The position numbers and the translations under genes were made by a program. A model generated the notes under the pieces. That model saw only the letters and a list, made by a program, of their open reading frames with translations, ran no database searches and was not told where the DNA came from. 11,732 nt of DNA. It comes from Deltaproteobacteria bacterium (GTDB lineage: Bacteria > Desulfobacterota > Desulfarculia > Adiutricales > Adiutricaceae). Positions 6,236 through 11,732 of the stretch are shown here, piece after piece; position 1 is the stretch's first letter; the number at the start of each line of letters is the position of its first letter. Where the stretch lies: contig JAITJT010000273.1 in NCBI GenBank assembly GCA_031278795.1, positions 1-11,732 of the forward strand, given 5' to 3'.

Positions 6236-6733
6236 ATGTCTGAAGCGCCTTTGAAGGTTGAACAAGTACCCCCCAATCAGGAAAACGACGGCAAGTATCT
6301 CACCTTCCAGCTGGCGGGTGAGGGCTATGGAATCGGTATTCTCAAGGTTCGGGAGATCATAGGCATGCTGCCCGTGACCCCGGTGCCCCAGACCCCGATG
6401 TTCCTCAAAGGGGTGATAAACCTCCGCGGGCAGGTGATACCGGTCGTGGATCTGCGCTTGAAGTTCAATCTCCCGGAAGAGGAGTACACCGAGCGCACCA
6501 GCATAATCGTGGTGGAGGTCAAGGGCCTCACCGGTAACATTCCCATAGGCATAGTGGTGGACACTGTCTCGGAGGTCATCAACATACAGGCCCATGAGAT
6601 CGAGCCAGCCCCGGCCTTTGGCTCGACCATTGACATGAACTTCATCCTAGGCATGGCCAAGACCTCGGACGGGGTCAAGATACTCCTCAACATAGACCTG
6701 GTTCTCTCAGCCGAGGAGCTGGGGGCCATGTGA
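6236..6733 (+). CDS. cheW: Chemotaxis coupling protein CheW
   Basis: A 165-residue CheW-domain scaffold that couples chemoreceptors to the histidine kinase CheA at the inner membrane. The domain spans about residues 20-160: YLTFQLAGEGYGIGILKVREIIG, then FLKGVINLRGQVIPVVDLR, a hallmark of the family, and IVVDTVSEVI. The frame is open from an ATG at 6224, but ATG 6236 is preferred because GAGGT at 6226-6230 lies five bases before it, giving a start of MSEAPLKVEQ. No other chemotaxis gene is in the window, so this is a stand-alone cheW with its own promoter. It could serve a main chemotaxis system or a dedicated receptor cluster. Confidence 0.96.
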   Translation: MSEAPLKVEQVPPNQENDGKYLTFQLAGEGYGIGILKVREIIGMLPVTPVPQTPMFLKGVINLRGQVIPVVDLRLKFNLPEEEYTERTSIIVVEVKGLTGNIPIGIVVDTVSEVINIQAHEIEPAPAFGSTIDMNFILGMAKTSDGVKILLNIDLVLSAEELGAM

Positions 6734-6738
6734 GTGCT

Positions 6739-6755
6739 CCCCTCTGTTTGAGGGG
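6739..6755 (+). terminator. Possible weak terminator after cheW
   Basis: CCCCTC at 6739-6744 and GAGGGG at 6750-6755 form a perfect 6-bp stem with a five-base loop, starting five bases after the cheW stop. No T run follows, only scattered T, so it may stabilise the 3' end rather than terminate by itself. Confidence 0.45.
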
Positions 6756-6767
6756 TGATCTTCCAAT

Positions 6768-6800
6768 ATTTAGGCCATATTTAGCTCATATTTAGCCCAT
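6768..6800. repeat. 11-bp tandem repeat, 3 copies
   Basis: Three adjacent 11-base units: ATTTAGGCCAT, ATTTAGCTCAT and ATTTAGCCCAT. The unit length and the TTAGCC core match the repeat at 343-386. It lies in the 287-base gap between cheW and the lipoprotein gene, which holds no recognisable gene. Confidence 0.7.
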
Positions 6801-7020
6801 CTTTATAGCTTTTTGAGCTTATTATCAAAGGCCCAAATGACCAATTTAAACGGCTAAAGCTATTAACCAAAGCATTTTGCGGCGCGCTCTTCTTACATAT
6901 AAGCCCCTTGCCGCCAAAAAAGACCCCCAAAGGGATTTCTCTAATAACAAGCCTTTTCCAAACATGCCCTCATCTTAAAGTTTTAAGCAAAAACCTAAAG
7001 TTTCATAATATGGAGTATCG

Positions 7021-7767
7021 ATGCCCGTAAACGTCCCCCTGAAAAAGATTTCCACACTGTTTTCCCTCTTCTCTGTAGTTATGCTGGTAATATTCACTAG
7101 CTGCGCGCCCAAGTACGAGTACAAGGCCATCCCGGTGAGGGCCATGAGCGCCTATCCTGGCCAGGCGAGTGGTCCCGGGGTACAGGCCGGGGCCGTGGCC
7201 TTCTATGATTCCAGCGAGCTCAAGGAGCTCTTTGGCTTCGACCTCAAGAAGGCCGGGGTGGTGCCGGTGCAGGTGAGCCTAAAAAACACTGGTACCAAAG
7301 CCCTCTCCATTGAGCCCGGGAGCACCTTGGTGGACAGCCAGGGTAACACCTGGGAGCTTCTTCCCTCCTCGGTGGTCTTTGACCGCATCGACAAATACAC
7401 CTCAGGCGGTCTCTCCATGGACGAGGGCGCCAAGCGCACGGCCCTCTGGGGCCTGGCCGGAGCCGTGGTGGGCGCGGCCGTGGGGGTGGTCAGCGGAACC
7501 AACGTGGGATCCGCCGCCGGAAAGGGCGCCGCGGCTGGAGCCGCGGCGGGTGCATCGTCTGCCATCTTGGGCTTAGGTAACCAAGACGACACCGCGGACG
7601 CCGTGGTGAGGGACTTCTCATCGAGGTCCATCCAACAGTCCACCATCCAACCCGGGGACGAGGCTCACGGATTTTTATACTTTCCAGCCGAGAGCAAAGA
7701 GCCCAGGACCCTCAACCTGAAGGTATCGGAGGGCGCTAGCCCCCAGACCTTGAAGCTTGACCTCTGA
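7021..7767 (+). CDS. Glycine-zipper lipoprotein, first gene of the MCE/Mla-like operon
   Basis: A 248-residue predicted lipoprotein. Residues 1-27 form a signal peptide with a hydrophobic core, followed by a lipobox-like FTSC with Cys28 as the lipidation site; Ala at +2 favours outer-membrane sorting by the E. coli rule. Residues about 75-125 look like a beta-sandwich segment. Residues about 141-186 are a long Gly/Ala stretch with small residues at regular spacing, a glycine-zipper pattern seen in membrane-associated proteins. The ATG at 7021 is supported by GGAG at 7012-7015. The gene overlaps mlaE by 11 bases, so the two are translationally linked. I do not recognise a named family. A role at the envelope with the adjacent lipid transporter is inferred from context only. 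Confidence 0.85.
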   Translation: MPVNVPLKKISTLFSLFSVVMLVIFTSCAPKYEYKAIPVRAMSAYPGQASGPGVQAGAVAFYDSSELKELFGFDLKKAGVVPVQVSLKNTGTKALSIEPGSTLVDSQGNTWELLPSSVVFDRIDKYTSGGLSMDEGAKRTALWGLAGAVVGAAVGVVSGTNVGSAAGKGAAAGAAAGASSAILGLGNQDDTADAVVRDFSSRSIQQSTIQPGDEAHGFLYFPAESKEPRTLNLKVSEGASPQTLKLDL

Positions 7768-8611
7768 GACTGATAAGGGCCTAAGAGCCACGGAACTTGA
7801 AAGCTCCCCGATCTCCTCCAACATCTGGGGAAGATCGGGGCGTTTTTTTATCCGTTACCTCGCCAGGCGCCTCAACCAGGCCGCCTGGATAGGAAGGGTC
7901 TTGGGCCTAGCCTTTAGGGACCTCAAAAGCGCCGGTAACCGCCGCAGGCTCATCTGGCAGCTAGTCTTGCAGCAGATAGCCAGATCCTTTGGCACCAGCA
8001 TCTGGCCGGTGAGCTTTCTAGGATTCGCCACGGGACTGCTTTGGGCTATCATCTGGTTCAACCTCCTCCAAAACATTGGAGGCGTTGACTCCTTCATCTC
8101 GGTTTTGGTCTTGGTGCAGTTCCAGGAGATCTCTCCCTTTATAACCTTCATGGTGGCTCTCGCCACCTACATGGGGCCAATGATTCTGGAGCTCATCTTG
8201 ATGAAGAGCACCGGACAGTTCGATAGCCTGGTGACCATGGGCATACCTCCGGCCCATCTCTTGGCCTGGCCGCGGGTGGTGGGGCCTGTATTGGCCTTTC
8301 CCTTGCTTTTGACCGTCACCAACTTCGCTGTGGTGGTGGGGGCCCTCTCCGGGGCCTATCTCATGGTGGAGTATCCGGTCACGGACTTCATCTATGAGCT
8401 CTATCAAAAGGTGAAGGTCTTCAAGGTCTTTAAGCTTTTGCTCCAAAGCGTTCTCATGGCCTTCACCATGTGTTTCTTCTGCCTCTACAGCGCCTGGCAG
8501 TACGACGCCAGGGACCTCTCCGAGGCCCCTCAGGCCCTGCGCCGCGGCATCATAGAGGCCAGCGTATTCTCCGCCCTGGTGGGCATATTGGTGACGGTAT
8601 TCTATGCCTGA
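7757..8611 (+). CDS. MlaE-like ABC permease (divergent)
   Basis: A 284-residue integral membrane protein of the MlaE permease family, the inner-membrane part of MCE lipid transporters. Hydrophobic segments lie at about 83-105, 112-135, 175-205, 225-248 and 264-283. The family core is recognisable in ELILMKSTGQFDSLVTMGIPP and LLAWPRV (residues 145-174), corresponding to the usual [16 protein letters not shown]..P...L..PR. The Glu of TEQIDAL is Gly here, and the preceding [12 protein letters not shown] segment is largely replaced. The start is a TTG at 7757 within the lipoprotein gene; no better start keeps the conserved N-terminal helix, and no ribosome binding site is visible. It overlaps the next gene by eight bases. 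Assignment to the family is firm; function in lipid transport is inferred. Confidence 0.9.
   Translation: MTSETDKGLRATELESSPISSNIWGRSGRFFIRYLARRLNQAAWIGRVLGLAFRDLKSAGNRRRLIWQLVLQQIARSFGTSIWPVSFLGFATGLLWAIIWFNLLQNIGGVDSFISVLVLVQFQEISPFITFMVALATYMGPMILELILMKSTGQFDSLVTMGIPPAHLLAWPRVVGPVLAFPLLLTVTNFAVVVGALSGAYLMVEYPVTDFIYELYQKVKVFKVFKLLLQSVLMAFTMCFFCLYSAWQYDARDLSEAPQALRRGIIEASVFSALVGILVTVFYA
7806..7849 (+). terminator. Terminator-like hairpin inside the 5' end of the mlaE-like gene
   Basis: CCCCGATCT at 7806-7814 and AGATCGGGG at 7832-7840 form a perfect 9-bp stem with a 17-base loop, followed after CG by seven T at 7843-7849. It lies about 40 bases after the lipoprotein stop codon, where a terminator for that gene would sit, but within codons 17-31 of the permease frame. 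It may partly uncouple lipoprotein and transporter expression. Confidence 0.65.
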
Positions 8612-9341
8612 TTTTGAAGACGATAAAAAGCCCCAAGACAATGAGGAGCGCCATCCCTTCCTGGACCTCTGGGGTAATGAGAAGAGCCCTCCGGTGCTCA
8701 TCCTAGACGACCTCAAGGTGCCCGACGAGGGAGGGGTAATGTACGGCCCCCTCAACATGACTCTGGGAAATAACGAGACCGCCTTGGTCCAGGTGGACAA
8801 CCCCAGCCTCATCGCCAACATCCTGAGGGCCGTTCTGGCCCTCAGGAAGCCCCCCCAGGGGGATGTCTACTTCCTCATGCGGAAGATGGACATACGCCAG
8901 GACCTACTCACCCGCTCAAGGATCTACAGGCAGATGGGCCTGGTGGTGGAGCTGGTGTCGCTTTTAAGCGACCTTAGCGCCGCGGCCAATCTCATGACCT
9001 TTCTCCTCTACCACCGCCCGGAGGACCACTCCATCCTCCAGAGGCGGGCCGAGGGCATCCTGGCTGGCTTAGGTTTCACCAAAGCGCTCATGTGCGCGCC
9101 CACCCACCAGCTCAACAAGGCCTTCAAGACCCTGGGCCTGGTGGCCCTGGGCATCGCCAAGGAGCCACCAATTATCATATTGGAGAGACCCAAGCATTTT
9201 TTGGGGAGGATGTTCAGCCGCGCCTGGAACCTCCTCATAGAGGAGGCCAAAGCCAAGGGCACCGGGGTTCTGGTCTTGGCGCTCGCCACCGAGAACTACA
9301 AAGACCTCGACTTCGATACGCGCGTGGTGCTTAAACTTTAG
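8604..9341 (+). CDS. MlaF-like ABC ATPase homologue with all catalytic motifs lost
   Basis: A 245-residue protein in the MlaF position, overlapping the permease gene by eight bases. It aligns without gaps to an ABC nucleotide-binding domain around each motif, but the key residues are gone. Walker A is VDNPSLIAN (64-72), with Ile70 where Lys is expected. The Q-loop Gln is Glu116. The LSGGQ signature is LNKAF (170-174). Walker B plus catalytic Glu is IIILERP (190-196), with Glu194 for Asp and Arg195 for Glu. The H-loop His is Leu227. The ATG at 8604 is tightly coupled to mlaE. The frame is intact with neighbour-like codon use, so this looks like a maintained pseudo-ATPase rather than a decaying gene. 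A 35-residue charged N-terminus is extra. ATP hydrolysis is not expected; a structural or regulatory role is inferred. Confidence 0.85.
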   Translation: MPDFEDDKKPQDNEERHPFLDLWGNEKSPPVLILDDLKVPDEGGVMYGPLNMTLGNNETALVQVDNPSLIANILRAVLALRKPPQGDVYFLMRKMDIRQDLLTRSRIYRQMGLVVELVSLLSDLSAAANLMTFLLYHRPEDHSILQRRAEGILAGLGFTKALMCAPTHQLNKAFKTLGLVALGIAKEPPIIILERPKHFLGRMFSRAWNLLIEEAKAKGTGVLVLALATENYKDLDFDTRVVLKL

Positions 9342-9450
9342 AAAAAACCTAGGCGCAAAAGCATAGCTTATATAGGAGATGCGCTCTTATAGCTTAAAAA
9401 CAAAGAAGCCTTAGGGAGTTTAAGATTTTAAGAGGAGCTAAGATAAGTTG

Positions 9451-9580
9451 CTAATATGGAAAGATAATTTACAAATCTAATATGAAAAGCTAATTTACAA
9501 AGCTAATAAAACAAAAGGCATTAAGAAGCTAATAAAACAAAAGGCATACAGAAGCTAATATAGGGCAAAACACTAATTAA
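9451..9580. repeat. 26-bp tandem repeat, about 5 copies, inside the operon
   Basis: Units beginning with CTAATA start at 9451, 9477, 9503, 9529 and 9555, an exact 26-base period. Units 1 and 2 are close to each other (sharing TAATTTACAAA). Units 3 and 4 are close to each other and share AATAAAACAAAAGGCAT with only a few differences afterwards. The fifth is degraded. The array occupies most of the 269-base AT-rich gap between the ATPase-like gene and mlaD. No gene is seen in this gap; it could hold a promoter or binding-site array for mlaD. Confidence 0.8.
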
Positions 9581-9610
9581 CTATAAATAAACAATAATTC
9601 AAAAGGCGTC

Positions 9611-10747
9611 ATGATTCGCGCGCCCGAGATAAAACGCTGTGGTAGCACCCACCAAGTTCGCGGGGCAAAAAAAATGGATACTAGCGACGATTTCACAAAA
9701 AACGGAGGCTTGGACGACAACGGCTTTACGAAAGCCAGTCACCAGGGAGCACAGGCGATAGCCAATCACCGCAAACAGCGCCTTAGCGAGGAAGATGTAC
9801 GGGTAACCGGCCACCAGAACATGATGGAGGCCCCTCCGCCCGAGGTCTACTCCACCCTGGAGCGCTCGACGGGCATAATACTGTTCGTGGTATTTGCCAT
9901 ACTCATACTTAGCGCCATCATAGTGGGCGCGGGAAGGGACTTCCTGCGCAACTATGACAACTTTTTCGTGGTCTTCCACGAGGGTTACGGGCTCCTCCCC
10001 GGGGTGAAGGTGCGCTTCAAGGGCATAGACATAGGCTCGGTCACCAAGGTGGAGCTCACGGACAACAACAAGATTAAGATGGAGCTGAGGGTCCTAGCCG
10101 AGTACAGCTCACGGGTTAAGGGGGACTCTCTCGCCACCATCAAGAGCCCCACCATCATAGGATCGGAGTATATCGAGATCCAGACGGGCTCGGCCGATAG
10201 CCTCCCCATACCCACGGGAGGGCAAATTCCGGCGACGGATCCCAGAACCGTGGATCAGGTCCTAAACGCCCTCCAGTGGGAGGACAAGCTCAACCAGTTC
10301 AACCAGATACTCGCGGATCTAAACTCGCTCACCTACCAGCTCCAGGACAAAAACGGGCCCATCATAGGAACCTTCAACAACCTAAACACCCTCTCAGCCC
10401 AGCTCTTAGACTCCAGCGGCACCCTGGGCTCCTTCCTCCACAAGGACGACATCTACGCGGAGATATTGGCCTCCGCCCAGGAGATAAGGAGAACGGCCGA
10501 GAGCCTAAATTTGGCGGCAGGGAACTTAGAGCGTGACGTACCCAAGATAACCAAGGGGGCGGGCACCATTATCCAGCAGGTGGAGTCGGGCACCCGCTCC
10601 ATTCCGGAAATCTCCCGTGGCGCCAGGGAGGGCATTAGGGACGTGAACCAAGTCATTGACTCGGCCAAGCGCAACTTCCTCATCCGCATGAACCTCGCCC
10701 CGGAGACACCGCCCGAGGGCCTCACCCAGCCCATCAGGGGACGCTGA
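9611..10747 (+). CDS. MlaD-like MCE-domain protein
   Basis: A 378-residue MCE protein, the periplasmic substrate-binding part of a lipid transporter anchored in the inner membrane. A single transmembrane helix lies at about 88-107 (GIILFVVFAILILSAIIVGA). The MCE domain follows at about 117-195, with the typical GLLPGVKVRFKGIDIGSV and SPTIIGSEYIEI. Residues about 210-350 are mostly helical and probably extend across the periplasm. The start is uncertain: ATG 9611 gives an unusual 85-residue hydrophilic N-terminus, while in-frame ATGs at 9674 and 9821 would shorten it; ribosome binding sites are weak for all. The ATG of the next gene overlaps the stop codon. It is separated from the permease and ATPase-like genes by a repeat-filled gap, so it may have its own promoter. 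Confidence 0.92.
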   Translation: MIRAPEIKRCGSTHQVRGAKKMDTSDDFTKNGGLDDNGFTKASHQGAQAIANHRKQRLSEEDVRVTGHQNMMEAPPPEVYSTLERSTGIILFVVFAILILSAIIVGAGRDFLRNYDNFFVVFHEGYGLLPGVKVRFKGIDIGSVTKVELTDNNKIKMELRVLAEYSSRVKGDSLATIKSPTIIGSEYIEIQTGSADSLPIPTGGQIPATDPRTVDQVLNALQWEDKLNQFNQILADLNSLTYQLQDKNGPIIGTFNNLNTLSAQLLDSSGTLGSFLHKDDIYAEILASAQEIRRTAESLNLAAGNLERDVPKITKGAGTIIQQVESGTRSIPEISRGAREGIRDVNQVIDSAKRNFLIRMNLAPETPPEGLTQPIRGR

Positions 10748-11732
10748 TGCCAAAAAATAAAGAGCTATCTACCCAGGGCCCCAGGAGGCTCACAAGCTTC
10801 CTCTTAAGTACTCCCCTACTACTTTCACTCCTTGGGCTGTTTCTTTCAGGGTGCGGTCCCGTGCCTCCGGTGGATCCCTTCTACCTGGGCGAGGCCAAGA
10901 GCAATCTGTCCAGGGGCAACCACTGGTACCAGGTGGGCTGCTACCAGGAGGCCAACCGCTTCTTCGAGGCGAGCCTCATCAGCGCCCGCCTCTCGGACAA
11001 CGTGCTCTACATAGTCATGAGCCTAAACGCCCAGGGGGCCACCTACCTGGCCCTAAAAGATCTCCCTAAGGCCGCCCAGGTCCTCAACGAGGCCATAGAG
11101 CTCACCACGGCCGAGCCTACGCAACCTGAGCTTCCGGCCCTTTTGGGTAACATGGGTACCCTCGCCTATCTAGCCGGGAGATTTGACGACGCCAGGGACT
11201 TCTGGAGGAGGGCCGCGGACGTCTCGGTGGAGAGGGGCCAAAGCGCGGGCACCTATCTCTCCAATCTGGCTAGAATGGAGTATGAAGAGGGAAACAGCGC
11301 TGAATTTGAAAGAAACCTGGAGCTAGCCAAGCTCACTTTAACGGACGAGTTGACCCCCAAGGCCGCCCGCTCGGACATCTTGAACCTCGCGGCCCTCCAG
11401 TCCATGGACAGAGGCGATCTAAGCGGGGCCCTCACCCTCCTGGAGGAGGCCACGGAGATTGATAGGGAACTGGAGAACCAGGCTGGCCTGGCCCAGGACC
11501 TGGAAACCCGCTACGTCATCCACCAAAGGGAGGGAAACCACGCCCTGGCCGCCCAGAGCCTGAGCCGGGCCTTCTACCTGAGGGCATCCCTAGGTGACAC
11601 CAAAGCCCTCAAAAAAGACCTAGGGCTCCTAAGAGAGAGCAGCAAAGCCCACGGGCATCCGGAGAATCTCGCGCCCTTTGAGGCCATCGCCAAAAAACCC
11701 GCCCTCTTCGATCCTCTAAAGGAATATTGCCC
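10747..11732 (+). CDS. TPR-like lipoprotein (partial, runs off window end)
   Basis: Open from ATG 10747 to the window edge: 328 codons with no stop. The start overlaps the MlaD-like stop as TGATG, so the two are translationally coupled. Residues 1-35 are a signal peptide with a basic N-region and Leu-rich core, ending in the lipobox LSGC with Cys36; Gly at +2 suggests the outer membrane. The rest is alpha-helical with tetratricopeptide-like pairs, for example about 66-80 (QEANRFFEASLISA), 95-120, 131-163 (LAGRFDDARDFWRRAADVS), 169-197 and 213-243 (DRGDLSGALTLLEEATEID). TPR lipoproteins act as protein-binding scaffolds (family knowledge). From context it may link the MCE transporter to the outer membrane (inference). 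The C-terminus is not in the window. Confidence 0.9.
   Translation, partial: MPKNKELSTQGPRRLTSFLLSTPLLLSLLGLFLSGCGPVPPVDPFYLGEAKSNLSRGNHWYQVGCYQEANRFFEASLISARLSDNVLYIVMSLNAQGATYLALKDLPKAAQVLNEAIELTTAEPTQPELPALLGNMGTLAYLAGRFDDARDFWRRAADVSVERGQSAGTYLSNLARMEYEEGNSAEFERNLELAKLTLTDELTPKAARSDILNLAALQSMDRGDLSGALTLLEEATEIDRELENQAGLAQDLETRYVIHQREGNHALAAQSLSRAFYLRASLGDTKALKKDLGLLRESSKAHGHPENLAPFEAIAKKPALFDPLKEYC

Noticed and set aside
8018..8821. 267-codon open frame antisense to the permease and ATPase-like genes
   Set aside because: It is the shadow of two well-supported GC-rich genes; its translation is His/Gly/Glu-rich without family features.
8604..9341. Calling the MlaF-like gene a pseudogene or frameshifted ATPase
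   Set aside because: The frame is uninterrupted, motif-flanking positions align without gaps, and start and codon use match the operon, so it is annotated as a coding gene with lost catalytic residues.
9451..9580. CRISPR array
   Set aside because: Units are directly adjacent with no unique spacers between them and no cas gene is present; it is a plain tandem repeat.

Overview
The window looks like chromosomal DNA from a Gram-negative bacterium, most likely a deltaproteobacterium (Desulfobacterota). The evidence is two predicted lipoproteins, an MCE/Mla-type lipid-transport cluster, two small bacterial RRM proteins, and a HisF with the TKGIKF...ITASAEGR...SVGGGIS pattern I associate with Desulfovibrio-like HisF. 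The taxonomic placement is inference. All recognised genes lie on the + strand. Genes are GC-rich, but only about two thirds of the window is coding. The long gaps are AT-richer and hold hairpins and several unrelated short tandem repeats.

Layout: (1) 1-803 has no convincing gene. It contains an AT-rich stretch, an 11-bp and an 18-bp tandem repeat, and a strong intrinsic terminator just upstream of hisH. (2) 804-3139 encodes HisH, HisF (the two subunits of imidazole glycerol phosphate synthase) and a stand-alone class I glutamine amidotransferase. (3) 3140-5513 holds two small RRM-domain RNA-binding proteins. Each follows a long gene-poor leader with many inverted repeats and is followed by a terminator-like hairpin. 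(4) 5514-6235 is gene-poor, with inverted, direct and 23-bp tandem repeats, ending in a promoter-like site with phased TACCC/GGGTA elements. (5) 6236-6733 is a stand-alone CheW. (6) 7021-11732 is a probable lipid-transport operon: a glycine-zipper lipoprotein, an MlaE-like permease, an MlaF-like ABC subunit, an MlaD/MCE protein, and a TPR-like lipoprotein that runs off the window end.

The most striking observation is the MlaF-like protein. Its frame is intact and it aligns to the ABC ATPase fold, yet every catalytic motif is altered: the Walker A lysine, the Q-loop glutamine, the LSGGQ signature, the Walker B Asp and Glu, and the H-loop His. Its partner MlaE is also divergent in the family core. 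The operon carries a terminator-like hairpin inside the first codons of mlaE and a five-copy 26-bp tandem repeat between the ATPase-like gene and mlaD. Together these suggest a divergent MCE system whose ABC subunit is a structural or regulatory pseudo-ATPase.
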